Assembly: GCF_009176975.1 (NCBI RefSeq)
Contig: NZ_WEZG01000003.1
Coordinates: forward strand, 248,001-312,000
Origin: Aureimonas psammosilenae
GTDB lineage: Bacteria; Pseudomonadota; Alphaproteobacteria; Rhizobiales; Rhizobiaceae
DNA: 64,000 nt
Direction: 5' to 3'
The position numbers were made by a program, and so were the translations under genes. Within the stretch, counting starts at the first letter, position 1, and each line of letters starts with the position of its first letter. Under the pieces are notes generated by a model that was given only the letters and a program-made list of their open reading frames with translations, made no database searches and had not been told where the DNA came from. This document shows, piece after piece, positions 39,025 through 48,218 of this stretch.

Positions 39025-39906
39025 ATGATCTCCATACCGGCCGCAGGCCTCCTCACCTATCCGCAGATCGACCCGGTCTTCCTTCAGATCGGGCCCGTCG
39101 CGCTGCATTGGTACGGCCTCGCCTATGTCGCGGGCATCCTTTGCGGCTGGCTATACGGCCGGCATCTCGTTTCGAACAAGCGTCTCTGGCCGAACGGCGT
39201 TTCCCCGATTACGCCCGAGAACATCGATGATTTCATCGTCTGGATCACCTTCGGCATCATTCTCGGCGGTCGGATCGGCTCGGTCCTGTTCTACGATTTC
39301 GACCGTTACCTCGCCAATCCGCTGGCGATCTTCGCGGTTTGGGAAGGCGGCATGTCTTTCCACGGGGGTCTTGTCGGCGTCGTGGTCGCGATGATCGGCT
39401 TTGCCTGGAAAAGCCGCGTGCCGCTCTTCAGCCTCATCGACGTCGTGGCCGCCTCCGTGCCGTTCGGCCTTTTCTTCGGGCGCGTCGCGAACTTCGTGAA
39501 CGGCGAACTCTGGGGGGCGCCGACCAATGTCCCCTGGGCGATGATCTTCCCGACGGGCGGCGAAATCCCGCGCCATCCAAGCCAGCTTTACGAGGCGCTT
39601 CTGGAAGGCATCGTGCTGTGGCTCATCCTTCGCGTGGCGACCCACCACTTCAAAATGTTCAAGCGGCCGCGTTTCGTCGGAGCCCTGTTCATCGGCCTTT
39701 ACGGGGCGATGCGTATCTTCGTGGAGTTCTTTCGGATGCCGGACGCGCAACTCGGCTACCTTTATGGAACCGACTGGTTCACGCGCGGCATGGAACTGTC
39801 GGTTCCCATGCTGCTCGTCGCCGCCTGGGGCCTCGCGACCGCCAAGCCGCGTGCCTATGCCGCGCCGGCCGGCGACAAGATCGACGGCTCCGCAGCCAAG
39901 CCATGA
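39025..39906 (+). CDS. lgt: prolipoprotein diacylglyceryl transferase
   Basis: Inner-membrane enzyme that attaches diacylglycerol to the lipobox cysteine of prolipoproteins, the first step of lipoprotein maturation. The 293-residue protein has seven membrane segments, the signature FGRVANFVNGELWGAPTNVPWAMIFP, the H-G-G motif SFHGGLVGV, ALHWYGLAYV and RFVGALFIGLYGAMRIFVEFFR. It overlaps the downstream methyltransferase gene by four bases. Confidence 0.95.
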   Translation: MISIPAAGLLTYPQIDPVFLQIGPVALHWYGLAYVAGILCGWLYGRHLVSNKRLWPNGVSPITPENIDDFIVWITFGIILGGRIGSVLFYDFDRYLANPLAIFAVWEGGMSFHGGLVGVVVAMIGFAWKSRVPLFSLIDVVAASVPFGLFFGRVANFVNGELWGAPTNVPWAMIFPTGGEIPRHPSQLYEALLEGIVLWLILRVATHHFKMFKRPRFVGALFIGLYGAMRIFVEFFRMPDAQLGYLYGTDWFTRGMELSVPMLLVAAWGLATAKPRAYAAPAGDKIDGSAAKP

Positions 39907-40997
39907 CGCCGCTGGGCCAGCGCATCGCCGACCTGATCCGACAGGAAGGCCCGATCACGGTCGAGCGCTACTGGAACATCGCGCTTTTCGACCGGGAGAA
40001 CGGCTACTACACGACGCGCGATCCGTTCGGGCGCGGCGGCGATTTCACCACCGCCCCGGAGATCAGCCAGATGTTCGGCGAGCTTCTCGGGGCCTGGGCG
40101 CTCGCGGCGTGGCGTGCGCTCGGCAGCCCGAGCCCCTTCGTTTTCGCGGAAGTCGGGCCGGGTCGCGGCACGTTGATGGCGGATATGCTGCGCACCGTCC
40201 GTCGTCTCGATGCGAACTTCCTGAAAGCCGCCGAAGTGACACTGGTCGAGACGAGCGATCGTCTGGCGCAGTTGCAGGCCGAGCGTCTGGCACCCTTCGA
40301 CCTGCCGATCCGGCACAGGCGGCGCATCGAGGAGCTTGCCTCCCTCCCGCTGATCCTCGTCGGCAACGAGCTTCTGGACGCCGTGGCGATCCGGCAATTC
40401 GTGGCGACGCTCGAAGGCTGGCGCGAGCGGCGCGTGGGGCTCGGCGCGGATGCCGGCCTTGTCTTCGTCGAGACGGAGGCGGAGGCAGCGGCACTCCCGT
40501 TTCTCGAACGCCTCGGACAGCCCGAACCCGGGACGGTCTTCGAAGCCTCGCCGCAACGCATCGCCATCGCGGACGTCGTCGCGCAGCGAATCGGCCGCCA
40601 CGGCGGCGCGGCGCTTCTGATCGATTACGGCCACGCCCGGCCTGGTTTCGGCGACACCCTGCAGGCGGTGCGCGAGCACGGCTTCACCGACCCGCTGGCC
40701 GAGCCGGGCCTTGCCGACATCACCAGCCATGTCGATTTCGCCGCGATCGCCGTCCGGATGATGCGCGCCGGACTATCAGTCGCGCCGATCGCCGAGCAAG
40801 GCGAGTTCCTTCTGGCGCTCGGCCTTCGAGAGCGCGCGCAGGCGCTCGGTCGCTCTTACCCCGAGCGGCAGGCCGAGGTTTCAGCAGCCGCAAGCCGGCT
40901 CGCGGGGACGAACGAGAACGAGATGGGACGCCTCTTCAAGGTGCTCGTCGCGGCGTCTTCGCCTTTGCCCTTGCCGCCCTTTCCGCTCGCCGATTGA
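39903..40997 (+). CDS. class I SAM-dependent methyltransferase, MidA/NDUFAF7-like
   Basis: A 364-residue DUF185 methyltransferase, homologous to NDUFAF7/MidA, which methylates an arginine of NDUFS2 during complex I assembly in mitochondria; the bacterial target is not established. The N-terminal GPITVERYWNIALFDRENGYYTTRDPFGRGGDFTTAPEISQMFGE and the SAM motif FVFAEVGPGRGTLMADMLR are diagnostic, with ILVGNELLDAVAIRQF downstream. Coupled to lgt by a four-base overlap and followed by pgeF. Confidence 0.9.
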   Translation: MTPLGQRIADLIRQEGPITVERYWNIALFDRENGYYTTRDPFGRGGDFTTAPEISQMFGELLGAWALAAWRALGSPSPFVFAEVGPGRGTLMADMLRTVRRLDANFLKAAEVTLVETSDRLAQLQAERLAPFDLPIRHRRRIEELASLPLILVGNELLDAVAIRQFVATLEGWRERRVGLGADAGLVFVETEAEAAALPFLERLGQPEPGTVFEASPQRIAIADVVAQRIGRHGGAALLIDYGHARPGFGDTLQAVREHGFTDPLAEPGLADITSHVDFAAIAVRMMRAGLSVAPIAEQGEFLLALGLRERAQALGRSYPERQAEVSAAASRLAGTNENEMGRLFKVLVAASSPLPLPPFPLAD

Positions 40998-41030
40998 CTT
41001 CGCGAATGAGCTGAACCACGGTCCCGCACC

Positions 41031-41837
41031 ATGCCGGAACATGCCATGTCACAGCCGCAACCGATCCGCCCCGCCGATGCCGTTCAACATGAGGCCCTCA
41101 GCCTGAACGGGGTCGTCCACGCCTTCTTCACCCGGCGCGGCGGTATTTCGACCGGCATCTACGAAAGCCTGAATGCCGGAATCGGCTCGAAGGACGATTC
41201 CGTTGCGGTGGAAGAAAACCGCCGCAGAATGGTGGCCTTTCTGGTTCTGCCCGGTCCTGATCTCGTCACGCCCTGGCAGGTCCATTCCGCCGACGCCGTG
41301 GTTGTGGACGGCCCCTTCGCCGGCGACCGCCCGAAGGCCGACGGCATCGTGACCGCGACGCGCGGCCTCTCCATCGCGGTGGTGACCGCCGACTGCGGGC
41401 CGGTGTTGTTTGCCGATGCTCGCGCGGGCGTCGTCGGAGCCGCTCATGCCGGCTGGAGGGGCGCCACCGGCGGCGTTCTGGAAGCGACGATTGCGGCCAT
41501 GGAAAGCTGCGGCGCGCGCCGGGAAGACATCGTGGCTGTTCTCGGGCCGACGATCACGCAAGCCGCCTACGAGATCGGCGCCGACATGGCGGACGGCATT
41601 CTCGCCGGCGATCCGAAGGCCGCCGACTTCCTGGCGCCCGGCGTCGACGCCACGAAGCGCCAGTTCGATCTCCCTGGCCTCATCCTGTCGCGGCTGGAGC
41701 GCGCGGGTGTCGGCGAGGCTCGGTTCGTCGGACGCTGCACCTATGGCGAGGAGGACAGCTTCTTCTCCTATCGCCGCACGACGCATCGCGGCGAACCGGA
41801 TTACGGACGCCAGCTCTCGGCCATCGCGCTCGCTTAA
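41031..41837 (+). CDS. pgeF: peptidoglycan editing factor PgeF (laccase-domain protein)
   Basis: A 268-residue YfiH/PgeF protein, thought to remove L-Ser-containing muropeptide precursors and formerly called a polyphenol oxidase. Metal-site residues are seen in TPWQVHSADAV, VVTADCGPVLFAD and VGAAHAGWRGATGG. HAFFTRRGGIS is the usual N-terminal mark. The ATG at 41031 is used; a second in-frame ATG at 41046 is equally possible because neither has a strong ribosome site. It is in a forward cluster with lgt and the MidA-like gene. Confidence 0.9.
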   Translation: MPEHAMSQPQPIRPADAVQHEALSLNGVVHAFFTRRGGISTGIYESLNAGIGSKDDSVAVEENRRRMVAFLVLPGPDLVTPWQVHSADAVVVDGPFAGDRPKADGIVTATRGLSIAVVTADCGPVLFADARAGVVGAAHAGWRGATGGVLEATIAAMESCGARREDIVAVLGPTITQAAYEIGADMADGILAGDPKAADFLAPGVDATKRQFDLPGLILSRLERAGVGEARFVGRCTYGEEDSFFSYRRTTHRGEPDYGRQLSAIALA

Positions 41838-41846
41838 GGACCGACC

Positions 41847-42998
41847 ATGCTGCACTTCACGCGCGAGGAATTCGACGCCCGCAAGGGCAGGCTCCTGACG
41901 GAGATGGTCGAGCGCAAGCTCGATGCCGTGCTGCTGTTCGCGCAGGAATCCATGTTCTGGCTGACCGGCTACGATACGTTCGGCTTCTGCTTCTTCCAGT
42001 GCCTCGTCGTGAAGGCGGACGGCGAGATGCGGCTTCTCACCCGCTCGGCCGATCTGCGACAGGCCCGGCACACCTCGATCATCGACAACATTTCCGTGTG
42101 GCGCGACCGTGGGCAGGCCGATCCCACCATCGATCTGCGCGACATGCTGGACGACATGGGGCTGCTCGGCGCGCGCATCGGCGTCGAATGGTCCACCCAT
42201 GGCCTCACCGCCGCCAACGGCCGGCTGATCGAAGCCCGTCTCGGCTCCTTTGCCTCGCTGAAGGAGGCATCGGATCTCGTGCCCGCGCTCCGCGTCCTGA
42301 AAAGCCCGGCCGAGATCGGTTACGCGCGGGAAGCCGCCCGGCTCGGCGACGAGGCTTTCGAGACCATGTTGCCGCTCGTCCATGCCGGGGCGGACGAGGC
42401 GGAACTGCTTTTCGCCCTGCAGGGCTCCATCCTGAAGGCGGGCGGCGATTATCCGGCCAACTCCTTCATCTTCGGCTCGGGACCGGACGCCCTTCTCTGC
42501 CGCTATAAATCGGGCCGCCGCCGACTCGATGCCGAGGACCAGCTCACCGTGGAATGGGCCGGCGTAAAAGCGCAGTACCATGCGCCGCTGATGCGCACGG
42601 TCGTCATCGGCTCGCCGACGCCGCGCCATATCGAACTCCACGCCGCCGCGACCGAAGCGCTCAGCGCCGTGGAGGAAGCGATGCGCCCCGGACGCACGTT
42701 CGGTGAGGTGTTCGACGCCCACGCCTCCGTGATGGAAACGCATGATCTCGTGCGGCACCGGCTCGCGGCATGCGGTTATTCGGTGGGCGCGCGCTTTGCG
42801 CCGTCCTGGATGGACCCGCAGATGTTTTTCTCCGGGAATGCCGACGAGATCCGGCCGAACATGACGCTGTTCGCGCATATGATCATTATGGACTCGGACA
42901 CCGGAACGGCGATGACCCTCGGCCAGACCTATCTGACCACCGAAGGCGCCCCGGAATCCTTGTCGCGCCTGTCCCTCGATCTACGGGTGGCGGCTTGA
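41847..42998 (+). CDS. M24-fold (Xaa-Pro peptidase/creatinase-like) enzyme
   Basis: A 383-residue pita-bread-fold protein with a creatinase N-terminal domain (SMFWLTGYDTFGFCFFQ) and an M24 catalytic domain (SPAEIGYAREAARLGDEAF). The five metal ligands of true aminopeptidase P are not conserved: VEWAG and YHAPLMRT replace the two Asp motifs, GYSVGARF replaces GHGIG and LFAHMIIM replaces the E-P motif. So it is more like non-metal members such as creatinase or ectoine hydrolase DoeA. Substrate unknown. It starts nine bases after pgeF and overlaps the next lipoprotein gene. Confidence 0.82.
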   Translation: MLHFTREEFDARKGRLLTEMVERKLDAVLLFAQESMFWLTGYDTFGFCFFQCLVVKADGEMRLLTRSADLRQARHTSIIDNISVWRDRGQADPTIDLRDMLDDMGLLGARIGVEWSTHGLTAANGRLIEARLGSFASLKEASDLVPALRVLKSPAEIGYAREAARLGDEAFETMLPLVHAGADEAELLFALQGSILKAGGDYPANSFIFGSGPDALLCRYKSGRRRLDAEDQLTVEWAGVKAQYHAPLMRTVVIGSPTPRHIELHAAATEALSAVEEAMRPGRTFGEVFDAHASVMETHDLVRHRLAACGYSVGARFAPSWMDPQMFFSGNADEIRPNMTLFAHMIIMDSDTGTAMTLGQTYLTTEGAPESLSRLSLDLRVAA

Positions 42999-43504
42999 TG
43001 GCGAGGCGGCGGAGCGCGGCGCTTCTCCTTCTCGGGCTTCTCGCCGCTTGCCGCAGCGTTGATCCGGGCCTCGGTCTGACGCCCGGCGAACCGACGCCGC
43101 AGGCGATGGCACCGGTTTCCACCGCCCCATCCGCGGCCGAACCCATCCAGTTCCTCCCGGCGGTGGGCATCCCGGCGGACAAGGCGCAACTTCTTTCGAT
43201 GTCGCTCGGCGAAGCGGCGAGAACCGCCAACGTCACGATTCTCCCTGCCGCGGAAGGCATCGCGCCGCGCCGTTTGAAGGGCTACCTGTCCACCGTGGAT
43301 GGGGCGAGTGGCGAAGTGGTCGTTTATGTCTGGGATGTGGTCGACCCCGGCGGAGAGCGCATCAGCCGCATTCAAGGGCAGGTCGAGACCGGCGGCAGCG
43401 GCACGTCATGGTCCGGTGTCGGTGAGGCGACCTTGAGAGAAATCGCGTCGCGGACCATCGCAGCCCTCGGCCCTTCCTCCGCAAGCCTTGCCACCTCAGA
43501 TTGA
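42998..43504 (+). CDS. lipoprotein of unknown function
   Basis: A 168-residue lipoprotein: basic N-terminus, hydrophobic stretch and lipobox LLAAC (Cys18), then a Pro/Ala-rich segment and a compact C-terminal part (RRLKGYLSTVDGASGEVVVYVWDVVDPGGERISRIQGQ, VGEATLREIASRTIAAL). The ATG overlaps the stop of the M24 gene (TGATG). A similar lipoprotein upstream of prs is common in Rhizobiales, but I know of no assigned function. Confidence 0.75.
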   Translation: MARRRSAALLLLGLLAACRSVDPGLGLTPGEPTPQAMAPVSTAPSAAEPIQFLPAVGIPADKAQLLSMSLGEAARTANVTILPAAEGIAPRRLKGYLSTVDGASGEVVVYVWDVVDPGGERISRIQGQVETGGSGTSWSGVGEATLREIASRTIAALGPSSASLATSD

Positions 43505-43662
43505 TTTGATGCGCCATTTCGCGAAAGATTCTAAGGTCCGGAAGCCGACTCCGGGCGCTTCGTGATTTTCTTCCTCGGTCAATGTTGCTAATCAGCCGCC
43601 TTCAGGACCGGTGCGAGCCCTGCGGGCAGCGTTTCGGTTGAACGGACGCGCGGACATTCTCG

Positions 43663-44595
43663 ATGAAACTTTTCGTCGGCAACTCCAACCGGCAACTCGC
43701 CGAGGCCATCGCCAAATATGTCGAGCGACCGCTCGGCCTGGCGACCGTCAGGCGCTTTGCCGATCAGGAGATCTTCGTCGAGATCCAGGAAAACGTGCGC
43801 GGCGAGGATTGCTTCGTCATCCAGTCGACCTCCTATCCGGCGAACGATCACCTGATGGAGCTTCTGATCATGATCGACGCGCTGCGCCGGTCGTCGGCCA
43901 AGCGCATCACCGCCGTCCTGCCCTATTTCGGTTATGCGCGGCAGGATCGTAAGGCCGGCGGGCGCACGCCCATCTCGGCGAAGCTCGTGGCCAACCTCAT
44001 CACCGAGGCCGGCGCCGACCGCGTGATGACGCTGGACCTCCATGCCGGCCAGATTCAGGGCTTCTTCGACATCCCGACCGACAACCTGTTCTCCGTGCCG
44101 CTGATGTCGCGCGACATCAAGGAACACCAGAACCTCATCAACACCATGGTCGTCTCGCCCGATGTCGGGGGTGTGGTTCGCGCCAGAGCGCTCGCCAAGC
44201 GCATCGACGCGCCGCTCGCCATCGTCGACAAGCGTCGCGAGCGGCCGGGCGAATCGGAAGTCATGAACGTCATCGGCGACGTCACCGGGCGCGATTGTCT
44301 TCTGGTGGACGACATCATCGATTCGGGCGGCACGCTCTGCAACGCGGCGGACGCGCTCCTGGCGATCGGCGCGAAAAGCGTGAAGGCCTACATCACCCAC
44401 GGTGTTCTTTCGGGCGGCGCGGTGGCGCGCATCGCGGCGTCGAAGCTCACCGAACTCGTGATCTCCGATTCCATCCAGCCGACGGCCGCCATTTTGAACG
44501 CGCCGAACATCCGCGTGGTCACCACGGCCAATCTTCTCGGCGAAGCCATCGCCCGCACCACGGCCGAGCGCTCCGTTTCCAGCCTCTTCGACTGA
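43663..44595 (+). CDS. prs: ribose-phosphate pyrophosphokinase
   Basis: Makes PRPP from ribose 5-phosphate and ATP for nucleotide, histidine and tryptophan synthesis. The 310-residue protein has the N-terminal [17 protein letters not shown], the flexible loop [10 protein letters not shown], the metal-binding [18 protein letters not shown] and the PRPP-binding [14 protein letters not shown]. The 158-base spacer upstream has no gene. corA follows 13 bases downstream. Confidence 0.96.
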   Translation: MKLFVGNSNRQLAEAIAKYVERPLGLATVRRFADQEIFVEIQENVRGEDCFVIQSTSYPANDHLMELLIMIDALRRSSAKRITAVLPYFGYARQDRKAGGRTPISAKLVANLITEAGADRVMTLDLHAGQIQGFFDIPTDNLFSVPLMSRDIKEHQNLINTMVVSPDVGGVVRARALAKRIDAPLAIVDKRRERPGESEVMNVIGDVTGRDCLLVDDIIDSGGTLCNAADALLAIGAKSVKAYITHGVLSGGAVARIAASKLTELVISDSIQPTAAILNAPNIRVVTTANLLGEAIARTTAERSVSSLFD

Positions 44596-44608
44596 GCGGG
44601 CGGCGCCG

Positions 44609-45577
44609 ATGGCGGTAATCGCGGCCTACGCCTATTTGGACGGCAAGCGCAGCCGCGAGGTTTCCATCGCGCAGCCGCAAAGCGTCGCGGTCGGTCACGG
44701 CGAGTTCGTCTGGATCGGCATCGTCGACCCGACGATCGAGGAACTCGCCCAACTCAAAGCCTGCTTCGGCCTGCATCCGCTGGCCCTCGAAGACGCGGCG
44801 CAGGACCATCAGCGCCCCAAGCTCGACATCTACGGCAACGACATCTTCATCATCGCGCGCACCGCGCATCTGGAAGGCGGCACGGTCCACTACGGCAAGA
44901 CCGCGATCTTCATCGGGCCGGGCTATATCGTCACGATCCGCACAGGTTCGATGCGCGATCACACCAAGCTGCGCGCGCAGCTCGAAGCCTCGCCGAAGCT
45001 CCTGAAATACGGCGTCGACTACGTTCTCTGGGGCGTTCTCGACTTCGTGGTGGATTGCTACCTGCCGATCGTGGAAACGATCGAGGAGGAGCTTCTGGAG
45101 ATCGAGCGCCGCGCGCTGGACGAATTCCTGTCGCGCACCGAGGTCGCCCGCATCTTCACCATCCGCCGCGAACTGATCCGGTTCCGCCGCATCATGGGGC
45201 CGATGGAGGACATGACGAGCAAGCTCGGCCATCTCGATGTCGGCTATCTCGATGCGGAAGCCCGCCCCTATTATCGCGACGTCCACGATCAGGTGCAGCG
45301 CGCGGCCTCGCGCGTCGACGGCGTGCGGGAAGTGATCTCATCGGTTCTGGAAGCCTCCAGCCTGCTCGAACAACAGCGCCAGAACACGATCACCCGCCAG
45401 CTCGCGGCCTGGGCCGCGATCCTCGCGGTTCCCACCGCGATCGCGGGCGTCTACGGCATGAATTTCGAGTTCATGCCCGAACTCAAATGGCATTACGGCT
45501 ATTTCGGTGCGCTCGCTCTCATCCTCGGCGTCGCCGGCTTTCTTTTCTGGCGCTTCCGCCGCAGCGGCTGGTTGTGA
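44609..45577 (+). CDS. corA: magnesium/cobalt transporter CorA
   Basis: A 322-residue CorA-family divalent cation channel, homopentameric in the inner membrane. It has a long cytoplasmic N-terminal domain (HPLALEDAAQDHQRPKLDIYGNDIFII), a stalk helix, and two C-terminal membrane helices with the selectivity motif YGMNFEFMPEL between them. The C-terminal basic tail WRFRRSGW is also usual. It probably shares a transcript with prs (13-base spacing). Confidence 0.95.
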   Translation: MAVIAAYAYLDGKRSREVSIAQPQSVAVGHGEFVWIGIVDPTIEELAQLKACFGLHPLALEDAAQDHQRPKLDIYGNDIFIIARTAHLEGGTVHYGKTAIFIGPGYIVTIRTGSMRDHTKLRAQLEASPKLLKYGVDYVLWGVLDFVVDCYLPIVETIEEELLEIERRALDEFLSRTEVARIFTIRRELIRFRRIMGPMEDMTSKLGHLDVGYLDAEARPYYRDVHDQVQRAASRVDGVREVISSVLEASSLLEQQRQNTITRQLAAWAAILAVPTAIAGVYGMNFEFMPELKWHYGYFGALALILGVAGFLFWRFRRSGWL

Positions 45578-45629
45578 CGGGGACAAATCTCCGCTTTCCA
45601 AGCCTTGCGCCGCCTGAAACAAGACCCTT

Positions 45630-46550
45630 ATGAGCGGCACTCTCTCGTTTCGTCATTTCCTGCTCGGTCTCGCCGTGGTCGCGGTCTGGGGAACGAACTT
45701 CGTCGTGATCCGCACGGCGCTCGACCATCTGCCGCCGTTTCTCTTCGGTGCGCTGCGCTTCACGCTCGCCTGCCTGCCGGGTGTCTTCCTCGTCCCAAAG
45801 CCGAACGTGCGCTGGCGGAGCCTGGCGGCCTACGGCCTCCTGATCGGTTCCGGGCAGTTCGCCCTTCTTTATTATGCGATGGGCTCGGACATCTCGCCGG
45901 GTCTTGCCTCGCTGGTTCTCCAAACGCAGGTCTTCTTCACCATCGGCCTCGCGCTGGTGATCTCGAAGGAACGGGTCCGCGCCTATCAGCTCCTGGCGCT
46001 TCTTCTGGCGGTGTCCGGCATCGCGATGATCGCCGCCCATACGGACGGGACGACGACGCCCTTCGGTCTGGTCCTCGCTTTGACGGCGGCGTTCTGCTGG
46101 TCCTGCGGCAACATCGTCGCCAAGCAGAGCGGTGTCAGCGCCATGCTGCCGTTCGTGATCTGGGCGAGCCTTTTTTCCGCGCCGCCTCTCCTGATCCTGT
46201 CGTTTCTTCTCGAAGGCTGGCCGGCGATCCGCGCCGGTCTCATTCAGGCGGATCTGGCGACCTGGGGCGCCGTTCTATGGCAGACGGTCGGCAACACGCT
46301 TTTCGGCTATGCAGCCTGGGGCTTTCTCCTGTCGCGCTATCCCGCGGCTTCGGTCACGCCGATGGCACTTCTCGTTCCGGTCTTCGGCATGGGCGCTTCG
46401 GCCTTCTGGCTCGGCGAGCCGCTCCCGGCCTGGAAGCTCGGCGCCGCGGCGCTCGTTCTGGCCGGCCTGGCGCTCGGCATGCTGGCTGCCCGCTGGCAGG
46501 GACGAAGGAGCGTTCCCCAAACGCCGCCGGGTTCCGGCTCCGCCGCCTGA
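45630..46550 (+). CDS. EamA-family transporter
   Basis: A 306-residue DMT-superfamily transporter with ten membrane segments in two EamA domains. FLLGLAVVAVWGTNFVVIRTALDHLPPFLFGALRF opens the first repeat. YPAASVTPMALLVPVFGMGASAFWLGEPLPAWKLG closes the second. It resembles the YdcZ/RhaT-like efflux group and the S-adenosylmethionine or O-acetylserine/cysteine exporters (EamA), but the cargo cannot be fixed. It starts 52 bases after corA. Confidence 0.9.
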   Translation: MSGTLSFRHFLLGLAVVAVWGTNFVVIRTALDHLPPFLFGALRFTLACLPGVFLVPKPNVRWRSLAAYGLLIGSGQFALLYYAMGSDISPGLASLVLQTQVFFTIGLALVISKERVRAYQLLALLLAVSGIAMIAAHTDGTTTPFGLVLALTAAFCWSCGNIVAKQSGVSAMLPFVIWASLFSAPPLLILSFLLEGWPAIRAGLIQADLATWGAVLWQTVGNTLFGYAAWGFLLSRYPAASVTPMALLVPVFGMGASAFWLGEPLPAWKLGAAALVLAGLALGMLAARWQGRRSVPQTPPGSGSAA

Positions 46551-46728
46551 CCCTTCCGCTTTCTTGCGCGAAGGGGCACTTCGAGCTATAGCCCGCCTGC
46601 CCGCGCGGACACCCTTGGAGGCAGCGTGGGCGTGAAGCGGCCGCCACGGCCGCTTTTCGTCGTTTCGGTCCGGTTCCAAGCCGGGGCGCGAACGGCAACT
46701 CCGAACACATGCTACAAGGACTTCAGCC

Positions 46729-47373
46729 ATGAGCGAGACCTATACGGTCAAGGCCGAAGCGCGCGAGAAGGTCGGCAAGGGGGCCGCCAGACATCTTCGC
46801 CGCAACGGAATGATTCCCGCCGTGATCTACGGCGACAAGCAAGAACCCCTGCCGATCGCGATTCCCTACAAGGAAACGTTCCTGAAGCTCCATGCCGGCG
46901 GCTTCAAGACCACCATCGCGACGGTCGAAGTGGGCGGCCAGTCGATCAAGGTCCTGCCGAAGGACTACCAGCTCGATCCGGTCCGCGACTTCCTGATCCA
47001 TGTCGATTTCCTACGCGTTTCCGAGCGTACCGTCGTCACGGTTTCGGTCCCGGTGCATTTCGAGAACGAAGACGCGGCGCCCGGCCTCAAGGCCGATGGC
47101 GGCACGCTGAACATCGCGCATCACACGGTCCAGGTCGAAAGCCCGGCCAACGCGATCCCGGATGCCTTCCACTTCGACCTGACGGGTCTCGCCATCGGCG
47201 CGGCCATTCACGCCGGAGACCTGAAGCTGCCGAACAACGTCAAGCTGGTCGACACCGCCGATACGGTGATCGCCACGGTGGTTCCGCCGATGGCCGAGGA
47301 AGTCGACGAGCTCGACGCCGAGACGCCGGAAACCGAAGTCACCGAGCAGGCCTCGGACGACAGCGATAAGTAA
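46729..47373 (+). CDS. rplY: 50S ribosomal protein L25/general stress protein Ctc
   Basis: A 214-residue long-form L25 (TL5/CTC type) that binds 5S rRNA. The N-terminal L25 domain has [29 protein letters not shown], and the C-terminal TL5 domain has [32 protein letters not shown] and a characteristic acidic tail ([18 protein letters not shown]). It is upstream of pth and ychF, a conserved Rhizobiales order. The 178-base spacer before it should hold its promoter. Confidence 0.96.
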   Translation: MSETYTVKAEAREKVGKGAARHLRRNGMIPAVIYGDKQEPLPIAIPYKETFLKLHAGGFKTTIATVEVGGQSIKVLPKDYQLDPVRDFLIHVDFLRVSERTVVTVSVPVHFENEDAAPGLKADGGTLNIAHHTVQVESPANAIPDAFHFDLTGLAIGAAIHAGDLKLPNNVKLVDTADTVIATVVPPMAEEVDELDAETPETEVTEQASDDSDK

Positions 47374-47394
47374 GCGATACGGGCGGGGTCCGGT

Positions 47395-48117
47395 ATGCTC
47401 CTCATCGTCGGACTGGGCAATCCAGGCCCTCAATATGCCGGGCACCGCCACAATATCGGCTTCATGGCGCTGGACGAGATCCAGCGCCATCCCGGTTTCT
47501 CGCCGTGGTCGAGGAAGTTCAAGGGCGAGATTTCGGAAGGGGTGATCGGCGGCGAGAAGGTGCTTCTCCTGAAACCGCTGACCTTCATGAACGTGTCCGG
47601 CGAATCCGTCGGCGAAGCGGCGCGCTTCTACAAGATCGAGCCCGCGCAGATCGTCGTGATCCACGACGAGCTGGATCTGACGCCCGGCAAGGTGCGGGTG
47701 AAGGTCGGCGGCGGCAATGGCGGCCATAACGGCCTCAAATCCATCGACGCGCATCTCGGCAAAGAGTACCGGCGCGTGCGCCTCGGCATCGGCCATCCGG
47801 GCTCGAAGGAGCGCGTCAACGGCCATGTCCTGTCGGATTTCCACAAGTCGGACCGTGTTTGGCTCGATCCGCTGATCGAAGCGTTCGGACGGCACGTGGA
47901 GATGCTCGTGAAGGGAGAGGACGCGCAATTCATGAACCGGCTGCACATGGCGACGGCCGGCGACGAACCGGTTTCGGCCAAGGGCTCGGTCGCACCCGCC
48001 AAGGCCAAGGGCCAGAGCCATATCCGCCAAGCCAGGACGCCGGGCGCCAAGCCGGCCTTGCCGACCAGCGGCCCGATGGCCGATATGCTGAAGCGGATGT
48101 TCGGGCGCAAGGACTGA
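47395..48117 (+). CDS. pth: peptidyl-tRNA hydrolase
   Basis: Frees peptides from dropped-off peptidyl-tRNA. The 240-residue protein has GLGNPGPQYAGHRHNIGFMALDEI (catalytic Asn and His near residues 9 and 19), LKPLTFMNVSGESV, the catalytic Asp in VVIHDELDLTPGKVRVKVGGGNGGHNGLKSI and HVLSDFHKSDR. The C-terminal ~45 residues form a Lys/Ala-rich extension found in alphaproteobacterial Pth. It lies 21 bases after rplY. Confidence 0.96.
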   Translation: MLLIVGLGNPGPQYAGHRHNIGFMALDEIQRHPGFSPWSRKFKGEISEGVIGGEKVLLLKPLTFMNVSGESVGEAARFYKIEPAQIVVIHDELDLTPGKVRVKVGGGNGGHNGLKSIDAHLGKEYRRVRLGIGHPGSKERVNGHVLSDFHKSDRVWLDPLIEAFGRHVEMLVKGEDAQFMNRLHMATAGDEPVSAKGSVAPAKAKGQSHIRQARTPGAKPALPTSGPMADMLKRMFGRKD

Positions 48118-48218
48118 CGTGCGAGCCCATCGCGGCGTTGACCGGACGCGCGCGGCATTCCAAAGAGCCAAGCAACGCCTTTCACGGCGCTTTTCTCACT
48201 TTCGAAGGACGACGCCCG

